From: Streptomyces sp. HUAS YS2 | GTDB lineage: Bacteria > Actinomycetota > Actinomycetes > Streptomycetales > Streptomycetaceae | DNA: 64,000 nucleotides | Reading direction: 5' to 3' | Assembly (NCBI RefSeq): GCF_033343995.1 | Contig: NZ_CP137573.1 | Location: 5,675,001 to 5,739,000, forward strand | In this document: positions 1 to 7,120 of the stretch, piece by piece | How positions within the stretch are numbered: the first letter of the stretch is position 1 | Layout: each line of letters begins with the position of its first letter | Notes under the pieces: model-generated | What the model saw: the letters and a program-made list of their open reading frames with translations, nothing else | Database searches by the model: none | Told to the model about the DNA's origin: nothing | Translations under genes and position numbers: made by a program

Positions 1-772
1 GCTTCTCCAGGCGGGCGGTGTCGGTGCCCGCGATGTTGCGGGTGCCGTCCTTGAAGCCGAACAGGTTGCGCGGGGTCTGGGCGTCGGGGGTCGTCGAGGA
101 CGTCTTGCCGAAGCCGAGCTGCGACCAGCGCACCGCGACCTTGCCGAAGCCGATCCGGGCCAGGTTGCGGATGGCGTGCACGGCGACCTGCGGGTCGTCC
201 GCGCAGGCCTGGACGCAGATGTCGCCGTTGCTGCGCGCCCTGTCGAGGTTGTCGCCGGGGAACTTCGGCAGGTCGACCAGGGCCTCGGGCCGCCGGTCCT
301 TCAGCCCGAACCGCTCGTCGAAGAGCGAGGGGCCGAAGCCGATGGTGAGGGTGAGCCGGGACGGCTTGAGGCCCAGGGCCTCGCCGGTGTCGTCCGGCGG
401 GGCCTCCGGGAGGCCGCCGTACGCGCCTTCGCCGACCTCCTGGCCGAGCGTCATCCGCTCGGCGGCCCGGGTCCAGTCCTTCAGGAGCTGGATCAGCTCG
501 GCCCGGTCCTTCGTCTTCACGTCGAAGGCGGCGAAGTGCAGCCGGTCCTGGACTGCCGAGGCGATGCCGGCCTGGTGCGGACCGTGGAAGGGGACCGCGC
601 CGCCGGCGGCGGCGACGTTCTCGGTGGCGTCGCCGGCGCGGTTCAGGGCGACGGCGGCGCCGCCCGCCGCGGCGGCGCCGAGCGCGAGCCCGGCACCGCC
701 CCAGCCGATGACGCTGCGGCGCGAGGGGGCGGCGGAGCCGGTGGACTCGTTCTCGTCGACGGTCTCGGACAT
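1..772 (-). CDS. efeB: EfeB, Dyp-type heme peroxidase/deferrochelatase (3' end outside window)
   Basis: The visible part is the N-terminal 257 residues. The protein starts with a twin-arginine signal (SRRSVIG followed by a long Ala/Gly-rich hydrophobic stretch), so it should be exported folded, as is usual for EfeB. The mature part begins with the Dyp-type pattern (FHGPHQAGI), then FGPSLFDERFGL and the heme-pocket stretch FGFKDGTRNI near the window edge. The family binds heme and serves in EfeUOB-type iron uptake. A GGGAGA ribosome site lies 8 bases before ATG 772. It follows efeO by 14 bases and is surely co-transcribed with it. The identification is firm from the signal, heme motif and efeO neighbour; the distal heme residues and the end lie outside the window. 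Confidence 0.93.
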   Translation of the reverse strand, partial: MSETVDENESTGSAAPSRRSVIGWGGAGLALGAAAAGGAAVALNRAGDATENVAAAGGAVPFHGPHQAGIASAVQDRLHFAAFDVKTKDRAELIQLLKDWTRAAERMTLGQEVGEGAYGGLPEAPPDDTGEALGLKPSRLTLTIGFGPSLFDERFGLKDRRPEALVDLPKFPGDNLDRARSNGDICVQACADDPQVAVHAIRNLARIGFGKVAVRWSQLGFGKTSSTTPDAQTPRNLFGFKDGTRNIAGTDTARLEK

Positions 773-786
773 GGTCGCGATCTCCC

Positions 787-1941
787 TTACTTCACAACCG
801 CGGCGGCGAGCTTGGAGAGCGGCTCGCCCAGCGCGTTGACGCCGTCCGAGAGCTCCTTCTGCTGCTCCTTGCCGACCTGGTCGTACGGGGTGAAGACGTA
901 CGTGGTCTTGTCCGCGCGGTACTTGTCGAGCAGCGTGTTCAGCGCGGCGAACTGCTTGTCGAGCTCGGCGACCAGCTTCGGGTCGTTCTTCGACGCGACG
1001 GGCTTGAGCAGCTCGAAGGACTTCTGCGCGCCCTCGACGTTCGCCTTGAAGTCGACCAGGTCGGTGTGGGAGTAACGCTCCTCCTCACCGGTGACCTTGC
1101 CGGAGGCGACCTCGTCGAGGAGTTCCTTGGCGCCGTTGGCCATGGAGGTCGGGGTGATCTCGGCCTTGCCGACCCGCTTCACCCAGTCGGCGAGGTCCTT
1201 GTCGAGGGTGTCGGCGAGCTGCTTCTCACGGTCGCCGATCTTCTTGTCCTGCCAGAGCGCCTTCTCCAGCCGGTGCCAGCCGGTCCAGTCCTTGGCCGGG
1301 TCCTGGCCCGCCTCGAGGCCGTCCTCGCGGACGTCGACCTTCGGGTCGATGTCGCCGAAGGACTCGGCGACCGGCTCGGTGCGCTCCCAGCCGATGCGGG
1401 AGTCGGCGTACGCCTTCTTCGCGGCCTCGATGTTGCCGGCGCGGACGGCGTCGGTGAAGACCTTCACCTTGGGCAGGGTCTCGTCGGCCTGCGTCTGCAC
1501 GTACTGGCGGTACGCGGCGACGGCGGCGTCCATCTCGGGGGAGCGCTTGGCGGTGGTGCCGCCGGTGACCTTGACCTTCTGGCGGATGCCGTCGCCCTTC
1601 ATGCCGGGCTTGCAGGCGATCTCGTAGTCGCCGGCCTTGACCTCGGCGGTGATCTTCGCCTTGGTGCCGGGGCCGATGTTCTCGCGCTCGGTGACGATGC
1701 GGTCGTCCGGGAAGAGGATGTAGACCTCGGTGACCTTGCTGCCCTTGTTCTCCACGGCCAGCTCCAGGTGGCCGGCCGGGAACTCCTTCTTCGAGACCTC
1801 GCAGGAGTCGTCCTTGGCGACGACGGAGACGGCGCCGTGGGCGTCGCCCTTGGCGTCGCTCTTCTCGGTGCAGCCCGTGACGGCGGTCAGAGCAGCCGCG
1901 GTCGCGGCGGCGGTGACGACGGAGAGACGGACGGCTCGCAT
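787..1941 (-). CDS. efeO: EfeO, iron-uptake lipoprotein with cupredoxin and imelysin (M75) domains
   Basis: 384 residues. A lipoprotein signal ends in LTAVTGC (Cys24), so the protein is anchored to the outer face of the membrane. Residues about 35-120 form a cupredoxin-like domain (CEVSKKEFPAGHLELAVENKG). Residues about 135-384 are the imelysin/M75 domain, including GWERTEPVAESFGDIDPKVD and the WHRLEKALW segment. The two-domain form is the classical EfeO that delivers iron with EfeB and the permease EfeU. AGGAG lies 7 bases before ATG 1941. It is the first gene of the operon; no efeU lies on its upstream side, where the next gene is divergent, so the permease must be downstream of efeB or elsewhere. 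An iron-box-like site lies about 45 bases upstream. Confidence 0.95.
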   Translation of the reverse strand: MRAVRLSVVTAAATAAALTAVTGCTEKSDAKGDAHGAVSVVAKDDSCEVSKKEFPAGHLELAVENKGSKVTEVYILFPDDRIVTERENIGPGTKAKITAEVKAGDYEIACKPGMKGDGIRQKVKVTGGTTAKRSPEMDAAVAAYRQYVQTQADETLPKVKVFTDAVRAGNIEAAKKAYADSRIGWERTEPVAESFGDIDPKVDVREDGLEAGQDPAKDWTGWHRLEKALWQDKKIGDREKQLADTLDKDLADWVKRVGKAEITPTSMANGAKELLDEVASGKVTGEEERYSHTDLVDFKANVEGAQKSFELLKPVASKNDPKLVAELDKQFAALNTLLDKYRADKTTYVFTPYDQVGKEQQKELSDGVNALGEPLSKLAAAVVK

Positions 1942-1985
1942 GTGGGCTCCTGGGGAGGGGAGAGAGGCGGTGAGGCGGACCTAAC

Positions 1986-2004
1986 TTAACCGAGCCTTAC
2001 CTCA
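1986..2004 (-). promoter_or_regulatory. Iron box (DmdR/IdeR-type) upstream of efeOB
   Basis: Read on the minus strand the 19 bases are TGAGGTAAGGCTCGGTTAA. This resembles the actinobacterial iron box TTAGGTTAGGCTCACCTAA, with the AGGT-AGGCTC core kept. Its position in the efeO promoter region fits repression under iron sufficiency. The right half is degenerate, so the call rests on both motif and context. Confidence 0.65.
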
Positions 2005-2153
2005 GCCATACCCACCCCTCCTGTGATTCACCTCTCAGGCCGGACGGGGTGGACACGGCTCGATCACGGCGGGTTCACGGGGTCCCCATGCATCGGTCAA
2101 GTACTGGTCAAGCGGGGTGAGATGCGCCTTTCGTAATGATTTGTTATGGGCGC

Positions 2154-2159
2154 TAGCGT
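2154..2159 (+). promoter_or_regulatory. -10 element of a probable leaderless promoter (TAGCGT)
   Basis: TAGCGT ends 6 bases before ATG 2166 and no Shine-Dalgarno sequence precedes that ATG. This spacing would put the transcription start at the A of the start codon. No clear -35 box is seen. Confidence 0.5.
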
Positions 2160-2165
2160 GCGGTC

Positions 2166-3020
2166 ATGCGCCTCTCCCGAGAAGACCTGCCCGGAGCGCT
2201 CGCCCTGACCGTCACCGGCCGGGCCGAACCGCCGTCGTTGCGCATGGAGATGACCGACGGCCGGCGCATGCTGCTGCGTCAGGACGGCCGGGCGGTGCTG
2301 CTCGCACGGGTCGACGCGGACCGGGACGGAGTGGCGCTGCTCCGCCGCGCCGGGTACCGCTCGCCGCTCCCGCCGCTGCGCGCCGACGAGGCCCGGCGCG
2401 TGCCCGACCGGCGCCACGGGTACGCCGGGCTGCTCGCCGACGCCCCCGACGGACCGCTGCACGACGGCCGTTGGCTGCTGGCCGAGCGGTCGACGCTGCC
2501 GTACGGCGCGTGGCGCCGGGAGCTCCCGCGCACCTGGCCCGAGGCGTATCTCGACTGGGTCGCGGGCTGGAACGGCGTCGTCCCGCTGCGCCCGCTCTCC
2601 GCCGCCGACGCGCCGCGCGTCAAGGCGTACCGCCGCCAGGCCCGGGAGGGCGTCCTGCCGCCGGTGCTGCTGTGGTGGGTGTCCGCCTTCGACGGCTGGG
2701 TCGTCCTCGACGGCCACGACCGGGCGGTGGCGGCCCTGGCGGAGGATCAGGAACCGGCGTCGCTGGTACTGATGCGCGGCGCGGACGACGCGACGCGCGC
2801 CTCGGTACTCGCGGCCACGACCGCGTACTACGAGGAGCGGATGGCCGCGCTCGCCCCGGAGGAGGAGTCCGCGCGCCGGATGCTGGCCCGGTCCTTCGGC
2901 GCGGCCGCCCTCGCCGTCCCGTACGACGAGGAGGCCACGCGGGCATGGCCGATTCCGGGCGGACCGGCGGAGTGGGACGCGTTGATGCTTCAATTCCGCC
3001 ATGAACACGACCGCTACTAG
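2166..3020 (+). CDS. Conserved protein of unknown function with a ParB-like DGHDR segment
   Basis: 284 residues, soluble, no signal or membrane segment. I do not recognise a named family. Residues 1-60 look like a small beta-rich domain (MEMTDGRRMLLRQDGRAVLL). Near residues 180-195 is VVLDGHDRAVAALAED, which resembles the ParB/sulfiredoxin-fold signature in which a DGHHR-type motif contacts phosphate, but the rest does not clearly match that fold. The C-terminus carries an aromatic and charged helix (YYEERMAALAPEEE). The 3' end overlaps the PhzF-like gene by 20 bases in another frame, so the two are probably translated from one mRNA. It diverges from efeO. The start is set by a -10 box placed for leaderless transcription. 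Confidence 0.7.
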   Translation: MRLSREDLPGALALTVTGRAEPPSLRMEMTDGRRMLLRQDGRAVLLARVDADRDGVALLRRAGYRSPLPPLRADEARRVPDRRHGYAGLLADAPDGPLHDGRWLLAERSTLPYGAWRRELPRTWPEAYLDWVAGWNGVVPLRPLSAADAPRVKAYRRQAREGVLPPVLLWWVSAFDGWVVLDGHDRAVAALAEDQEPASLVLMRGADDATRASVLAATTAYYEERMAALAPEEESARRMLARSFGAAALAVPYDEEATRAWPIPGGPAEWDALMLQFRHEHDRY

Positions 3021-3693
3021 CCGTTTCGCCGACCGGGGCACCGACATCGACGTCCTGCGCGTCTTCTGCGCGGGCGACGGACGGTTCGGCAACGCCCTCG
3101 GCGTCGTACGCGACGGGCGCACGCATCCCGACGAGGCGTCCCGGCAGGCGCTCGCCAAGGAACTGGGCTTCAGCGAGACGGTGTTCGTCGACGACCCCGA
3201 GCGCGGTGCGGTCGACATCTACACCCCCGGCGTGCGGCTGCCGTTCGCCGGATACCCGCTGATCGGCGCGGCCTGGCTGCTCGACCTGGAGGTCGTCCGG
3301 CCGCAGGCGGGCGAGGTGTGGGTGCGCGGGGACGGCGAGTTCACCTGGATCGAGGCCCGCGCGGAATGGGCGCCGCCGCGCACCCTGCGGCGGTACGCCT
3401 CCGCCGAGGAGGTCGACGCGCTCGAGGTGCCCGAGCCGGGAGAGTGGATCTACGCCTGGGCATGGGAGGACGAGGCGGCCGGCCGCGTGCGCGCCCGCGG
3501 GTTCCCCGGGCGCGGGGACGGCATCGACGAGGACGAGGCGACCGGCGCGGCGGCCCTGCTGCTCACCGCCGAACTGGGCCGCGCCCTCAACATCACCCAG
3601 GGCCTCGGCTCCCAGCTCCTGACCGCTCCCGGCCCGGACGGCCTGATCGAACTGGGCGGCCGGGTGCGGCTCGAGCGGACGATGACGATCTGA
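3001..3693 (+). CDS. PhzF-family isomerase/epimerase-like protein
   Basis: 230 residues, shorter than the usual 260-300 of PhzF proteins. Family marks are the N-terminal DVLRVFCAGDGRFGNALGVV, the acid-bearing GFSETVFV (Glu59 in the place of the catalytic Glu), IYTPGVRLPFAGYPLIG and the C-terminal DEDEATGAAALLLTAELG. In most relatives the middle motif reads PFAGHP, with Tyr here instead of His, and the second half is shortened. PhzF enzymes are symmetric two-lobed folds of the diaminopimelate epimerase type; substrates of stand-alone members are mostly unknown. Nothing nearby suggests phenazine synthesis. It overlaps the preceding gene by 20 bases, and no ribosome site is obvious before ATG 3001, so coupling is likely. 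Confidence 0.85.
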   Translation: MNTTATSRFADRGTDIDVLRVFCAGDGRFGNALGVVRDGRTHPDEASRQALAKELGFSETVFVDDPERGAVDIYTPGVRLPFAGYPLIGAAWLLDLEVVRPQAGEVWVRGDGEFTWIEARAEWAPPRTLRRYASAEEVDALEVPEPGEWIYAWAWEDEAAGRVRARGFPGRGDGIDEDEATGAAALLLTAELGRALNITQGLGSQLLTAPGPDGLIELGGRVRLERTMTI

Positions 3694-3708
3694 ACGGCCG
3701 TCGGCGGT

Positions 3709-3725
3709 CGCGGCCTCCTGCCGCG
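3709..3725. terminator. Hairpin between convergent genes
   Basis: CGCGGC-CTCCT-GCCGCG forms a 6-bp GC stem with a 5-base loop between the ends of the PhzF-like gene and the heme oxygenase gene. It has no T-run, as is common in Streptomyces. It could stop transcription from both sides. Confidence 0.45.
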
Positions 3726-3729
3726 GCCG

Positions 3730-4380
3730 CTACGCGCTGATCGGGAACTCGCCCGCCAGCTCGCGGAACACCGCGCCGTTGAAGTCGAACGCCCGCTTGC
3801 ACTCGTCGACGATCCGCTGCCGCTCCAGGTCGTCCGCGTTCACGCTGTCCAGGAGTTCGCGGTAACCCCGCTTGAACGCGGCCGGGTTGCCGATCTCCTC
3901 GAAGACGTAGAACCGCACGCCGTCGCCCTTGCGGGCGAAGCCCCAGGCGCGCTCGGCGCGGTCACGGATGATCTGGCCGCCGGAGAGGTCGCCCAGGTAG
4001 CGGGTGTAGTGGTGGGCCACGTACCCGGCCGGCCAGTCGCGGGCGCACTCGGCGACCCGGGCGGCGTACGCCGCGGTGGCCGGCAACGGGGAGAGGCCGG
4101 CGCGCCAGTCCGCGCCCCGCAGGTGGGCGAGGTCCTGCTCCAGGGCGGCGGTGCGGAACAGCTCCGGCTGTATGAACGGCCCCGCGACCGGGTCGGAGCG
4201 CAGTACCTCCGCGCCGTCCTCCAGTGCCCGGTACACGAACCAGAGCTGCTCGGTGTAGCGCGCGTACGCGTCCACGCCCAGTCGGCCGCCGAGCAGGTCG
4301 GTCATGAAGGTCGACGTCTCCGCCTCGGTGTGCTGCTCCTGCGAGGCGGTGCGGATCAGCGTGGAGAAGGGCGTGGTCAA
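3730..4380 (-). CDS. Heme oxygenase (biliverdin-producing)
   Basis: 216 residues, the normal length for bacterial HmuO/HO-1-like enzymes. The proximal heme ligand is His17 (QEQHTEAE). The distal-helix signature YTRYLGDLSGGQ lies at residues 125-136, with the glycine pair over the heme. The enzyme opens heme to biliverdin, CO and free iron in the cytoplasm. The start is TTG 4380: GGAGG sits 6 bases before it and no nearer ATG or GTG exists in frame before the His17 segment. The gene is monocistronic, convergent with the PhzF-like gene, and has a clear iron box about 50 bases upstream, so it should be induced when iron is short. Confidence 0.94.
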   Translation of the reverse strand: MTTPFSTLIRTASQEQHTEAETSTFMTDLLGGRLGVDAYARYTEQLWFVYRALEDGAEVLRSDPVAGPFIQPELFRTAALEQDLAHLRGADWRAGLSPLPATAAYAARVAECARDWPAGYVAHHYTRYLGDLSGGQIIRDRAERAWGFARKGDGVRFYVFEEIGNPAAFKRGYRELLDSVNADDLERQRIVDECKRAFDFNGAVFRELAGEFPISA

Positions 4381-4430
4381 GGCGGGCCTCCGGGACCGAT
4401 CGGGACGGGAACCAGTGGTGATCCTTCTCC

Positions 4431-4444
4431 TTAGGCTTGCCTAA
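4431..4444 (-). promoter_or_regulatory. Iron box upstream of heme oxygenase
   Basis: TTAGGCTTGCCTAA is a near-perfect palindrome (TTAGGC/GCCTAA with a 2-base centre). It matches the right-hand 14 bases of the iron-box consensus at 12 of 14 positions. It lies about 50 bases before the heme oxygenase start, the expected place for a DmdR/IdeR-type repressor. Confidence 0.8.
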
Positions 4445-4495
4445 GTCAACTGGTTCCCGACAGCCTGTCGGTAAAGACGCTACCCCGCGAACGGC

Positions 4496-5353
4496 CTACG
4501 GCAACGTGAGGATCTCGGCGCCGCTGTCCGTGACCACCAGCGTGTGCTCGAACTGGGCGGTCCGCTTGCGGTCCTTCGTGACCACGGTCCAGCCGTCGTC
4601 CCACATGTCGTACTCGTGGGTGCCGAGGGTCAGCATCGGCTCGATCGTGAAGGTCATGCCCGGCTGGATCACCGTCGTGTGGTGGGGCGAGTCGTAGTGC
4701 GGAATGATCAGACCGGAGTGGAAGGACGAGTTGATGCCGTGCCCCGTGAAGTCCCGGACGACGCCGTAGCCGAAGCGCTTGGCGTACGACTCGATGACCC
4801 GGCCGATGATGTTGACCTGGCGGCCGGGCCGTACGGCCTTGATCGCCCGGTTCAGGGACTCGCGGGTGCGCTCCACGAGCAGCCGGGACTCCTCGTCGAC
4901 GTCGCCGCAGAGGTAGGTCGCGTTGTTGTCGCCGTGCACGCCGCCGATGTACGCGGTGACGTCGAGGTTCACGATGTCGCCGTCGCGCAGCACGGTGGAG
5001 TCCGGGATGCCGTGGCAGATGACCTCGTTGACCGAGGCGCACAGCGACTTCGGGAAGCCGCGGTAGCCGAGGGTCGAGGGGTACGCGCCGTGGTCGCACA
5101 TGTACTCGTGCGCGACGCGGTCGAGCTCGTCGGTGGTGACTCCGGGGGCGATGTGCTTCGCGGCCTCCTCCATCGCCCGCGCGGCGATGCGGCCGGCGAC
5201 GCGCATCCGCTCGATGGTCTCGGAGTCCTGCACCTCGGGCCCGGTGTACGGGGCGGGGGCGGGCTTCCCGACGTACTCGGGACGGCGGATGGCTCCGGGG
5301 ACGGAGCGGTGGGGGGAGAGCTCCCCGGGCACGAGCAGCGACTGGCCAGACAT
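4496..5353 (-). CDS. map: Methionine aminopeptidase, type I
   Basis: 285 residues. All metal-binding residues of the pita-bread fold are visible: Asp131 and Asp142 (NLDVTAYIGGVHGDN), His205 (DFTGHGI), Glu238 (TIEPM) and Glu269 (FEH). The substrate-gating His114 (VICHGIP) is also present. It removes the initiator methionine from nascent proteins. The N-terminal 40 residues extend beyond the E. coli enzyme, as in mycobacterial MetAP1c with its PxxP-like linker. The start at ATG 5353 is supported by a TAGACT hexamer 6 bases upstream and the absence of a ribosome site. Streptomyces often carry a second map copy; this is the long form. Confidence 0.96.
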   Translation of the reverse strand: MSGQSLLVPGELSPHRSVPGAIRRPEYVGKPAPAPYTGPEVQDSETIERMRVAGRIAARAMEEAAKHIAPGVTTDELDRVAHEYMCDHGAYPSTLGYRGFPKSLCASVNEVICHGIPDSTVLRDGDIVNLDVTAYIGGVHGDNNATYLCGDVDEESRLLVERTRESLNRAIKAVRPGRQVNIIGRVIESYAKRFGYGVVRDFTGHGINSSFHSGLIIPHYDSPHHTTVIQPGMTFTIEPMLTLGTHEYDMWDDGWTVVTKDRKRTAQFEHTLVVTDSGAEILTLP

Positions 5354-5359
5354 GCAGCG

Positions 5360-5365
5360 AGTCTA
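5360..5365 (-). promoter_or_regulatory. -10 element (TAGACT) of a leaderless map promoter
   Basis: On the minus strand TAGACT is followed by 6 bases and then ATG 5353, with no Shine-Dalgarno sequence. This predicts transcription starting at or within a base of the start codon. Confidence 0.55.
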
Positions 5366-5418
5366 ACCAGGCGGGGTGGGGCAGCATGGCGTCAGAGCGA
5401 CGGATGAAGGAGCGGGAG

Positions 5419-5649
5419 ATGGCCCTGTTCAAGAGGCGCACGGTCGGCAAGCCGGGCGAGTGGTTCTACTGCCTGGAGCACAAGAAGGTCGAGGAGGGGC
5501 CGGAGTGCCCGGCGAAGGACCGCTTCGGCCCGTACGCGAGCCGTGAGGAGGCCGAGCACGCGATGCAGACGGCCCAGGAACGCAACCTGGAGTGGGACAC
5601 GGATCCCAAGTGGCACGAGACCCCGCGCACGGACGACACCCCCGACTAG
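5419..5649 (+). CDS. Small conserved protein of unknown function
   Basis: 76 residues starting MALFKRRTVGKPGEW. AAGGAG at 5407-5412 stands 6 bases before ATG 5419, which decides the start over the in-frame ATGs 12 and 6 codons upstream. The protein contains two cysteines (FYCLEHKK and GPECPAKD) about 20 residues apart, then a charged helix (SREEAEHAMQTAQERN) and an acidic tail. The pattern is of a single-domain soluble protein; the Cys-His spacing (CLEHKK...CPAK) could bind a metal, but that is only a guess. It diverges from map and converges on the anti-sigma gene, whose stop codon overlaps its own by 4 bases. Confidence 0.75.
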   Translation: MALFKRRTVGKPGEWFYCLEHKKVEEGPECPAKDRFGPYASREEAEHAMQTAQERNLEWDTDPKWHETPRTDDTPD

Positions 5650-6377
5650 AACCGGGCGGTCGCGAGGACGGAACCGTCCTCGGCGAGCAGCCGGGCGCCG
5701 GTCACCGTCGCGGGGTCCACGGAGACCGGCGCGCCCCAGTAGCCGTAGCCGTCCCTGAGGGCGAACGAGCCCACGGCGACCGTGGTGCCGTCGGCGCGCA
5801 CCAGACGGCAGTGGACCGTGCCGTTCCCGGCCTGCTCCAGGTCGACGGACATGTACACCCAGCCCTGCGAACCCGGCGTGCCGGGATGGGCGAAGATCCG
5901 CCCCACCTCGTGGTGCCCCGAGACCAGGGCGGCCTCCAGGAGACCGTCCTGCTCCTGGACCTGCGAGGAGGGGGCCGAGGCGCCCACGACCGCCGTCCCG
6001 ACGGCCCACCCCCCGAACCCGCAGGCCAGCGCCGCCGCGGCCGCTGCGACGGCGAGCCGCAGGCGTCGGCGGGGGCGGGGGCGGCCGAGCGGGCCGGGGC
6101 GCCCGCGCGGCTCCGGCCGCGCCGGGGCCAGGCGGTTCGTGACCCGGGTCTCGAAGCCCACCGGAGGTTCCGCCCCCGGGAGCAGACCGAGGAGGCCGTC
6201 GCCGACGAGGGTCAGCCGCTCGACGTACTCCCGGCAGTCCGGGCAGCGGTCCAGGTGGGCGACCGCCTCGGCGCGTTCCCGGGCCGGGAGGACGCCGAGG
6301 GCCAGCTCGGCGGCGAGCTCCCGCAGCCGCTCGCAGTCCCCGCCGTTCATGCCGCTCGTCCCGCGCAGCTCGCTCAT
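5646..6377 (-). CDS. Zinc-binding anti-sigma factor (RskA-like)
   Basis: 243 residues. The N-terminal cytoplasmic part carries the ZAS signature His41-x3-Cys45-x2-Cys48 (AHLDRCPDC). A hydrophobic helix at about 108-128 follows an Arg-rich stop-transfer stretch, and the C-terminal domain of about 115 residues is extracytoplasmic with the RskA-type beta-rich pattern (GWVYMSVDLEQAGNG, VSVDPATVTGARLLAEDGS). It should hold the ECF sigma factor encoded just upstream until an envelope signal triggers release, by proteolysis or redox change as for SigK/RskA of mycobacteria. Its ATG overlaps the sigma stop codon (ATGA at 6374-6377), so translation is coupled. An in-frame ATG 9 codons later (MNGGDC) is a second possible start. 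Confidence 0.9.
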   Translation of the reverse strand: MSELRGTSGMNGGDCERLRELAAELALGVLPARERAEAVAHLDRCPDCREYVERLTLVGDGLLGLLPGAEPPVGFETRVTNRLAPARPEPRGRPGPLGRPRPRRRLRLAVAAAAAALACGFGGWAVGTAVVGASAPSSQVQEQDGLLEAALVSGHHEVGRIFAHPGTPGSQGWVYMSVDLEQAGNGTVHCRLVRADGTTVAVGSFALRDGYGYWGAPVSVDPATVTGARLLAEDGSVLATARF

Positions 6378-6958
6378 GGCCGGAACTCCTCCGCGCCGAG
6401 GGCCGTCCGCAGTTTCCCCATGCCCGCCCTGATCCGGCTCTTCGCCGTGCCGAGCGGAATGTGCTCGAGGCCGGCGATCTCCCGCGCGGTCATCCCGTAG
6501 ATCCCCGCCATCACCAGCGTCCGGGCCTGCTCCCGCGGCAGGGTCGCGAGCGCGGCCCGCACCCGGTCCGAGGTCTCGTCGGCGAGCGCCCGCCGCTCGG
6601 GGGTGTCGGCGTCCGACACGAGGTCGAGCAGCGCGTCCAGGTCCTCCGGGGCGACCGGCCCGGCCCGGCGCGCCCGTACGGCGTCGATCGCCAGATTGTG
6701 CGCGATGGTCGTCAGCCACGTCTTCACGGAGCCGCGGCGCGAGTCGTAGACCTGGGCATGCCGCCAGGCCCGCTCGAAGGTCTGCTGGGCGATGTCCTCG
6801 GCGAGCTGGGGATCGCCGAGGACGGCGACGGCGACGCCGAAGACGGTGCGCTGGAAACGGCGCACGAACGCGACGGCGATCTCCGGATCGCCCGTCGTCA
6901 GGCCGGACAGCAGTGCCTCGTCCGACACCCGTCCGCTGGGAAGGCCCATGTGCTGCAC
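6374..6958 (-). CDS. ECF RNA polymerase sigma factor (SigK/ECF19-like)
   Basis: 194 residues. Sigma region 2 spans about 20-95 (FVRRFQRTVFGVAVAVLGDPQ, then AEDIAQQTFERAW and VKTWLTTIAHNLAIDAVR). Region 4 spans about 130-185 (LATLPREQARTLVMAGIYGM, TAREIAGLEHIPLGTAKSRI). The pairing with an RskA-like anti-sigma and the promoter motif found here point to the SigK (ECF19) group. The start is GTG 6958 or ATG 6949; both lie within about 20 bases of the predicted -10 element, so the mRNA has little or no leader. The promoter of this operon has the same motif as that of the divergent cupredoxin gene, which suggests autoregulation. Confidence 0.93.
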   Translation of the reverse strand: MQHMGLPSGRVSDEALLSGLTTGDPEIAVAFVRRFQRTVFGVAVAVLGDPQLAEDIAQQTFERAWRHAQVYDSRRGSVKTWLTTIAHNLAIDAVRARRAGPVAPEDLDALLDLVSDADTPERRALADETSDRVRAALATLPREQARTLVMAGIYGMTAREIAGLEHIPLGTAKSRIRAGMGKLRTALGAEEFRP

Positions 6959-6965
6959 ACCAGTG

Positions 6966-6993
6966 GATACGGTCCGACTCCCCGCGGGGATTG
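6966..6993 (-). promoter_or_regulatory. ECF promoter of the sigma/anti-sigma operon
   Basis: On the minus strand CAATCC and CGTATC are separated by exactly 16 bases. The mirror promoter at 7023-7050 has CGATCC-N16-CGTATC. The SigK consensus of mycobacteria (CCATCC, 16-17 bases, CCGAAT) is similar. The predicted start of transcription is at about 6959, next to GTG 6958. Confidence 0.7.
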
Positions 6994-7022
6994 CGCGGGA
7001 AGGCCCCGTCCATTCTCCCGGA

Positions 7023-7050
7023 CGATCCCCGGGCGCGGTTCGTCCGTATC
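7023..7050 (+). promoter_or_regulatory. ECF promoter of the cupredoxin lipoprotein gene
   Basis: CGATCC-N16-CGTATC on the plus strand. Outside the hexamers the match to the divergent promoter continues: both have TCCCG before the -35 box, CCG after it, and CCGTATCCACTG at the -10. The predicted start is near 7057, leaving a leader of about 64 bases before ATG 7121. Confidence 0.7.
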
Positions 7051-7090
7051 CACTGCATCTGCGGCATCCACCGCATCCACCGCATCCACT
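7046..7090 (+). repeat. Five tandem 9-bp units starting at the -10 element
   Basis: Units in order: GTATCCACT, GCATCTGCG, GCATCCACC, GCATCCACC, GCATCCACT. The first contains the -10 box; the last four lie in the predicted leader of the cupredoxin mRNA. Three units share GCATCCAC exactly. Confidence 0.85.
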
Positions 7091-7120
7091 GCTGTACGGA
7101 ACTCTGCGAAGGGCTCAGCC

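Noticed and set aside
3001..3693. PhzF-like gene as evidence of phenazine synthesis
   Set aside because: No other phz genes, a shortened protein and a changed PFAGHP motif; stand-alone PhzF-like proteins are common.
4449..5450. Alternative longer frame overlapping map on the same strand
   Set aside because: It is an Arg/His-rich shifted reading of map without motifs; map has all metal ligands.
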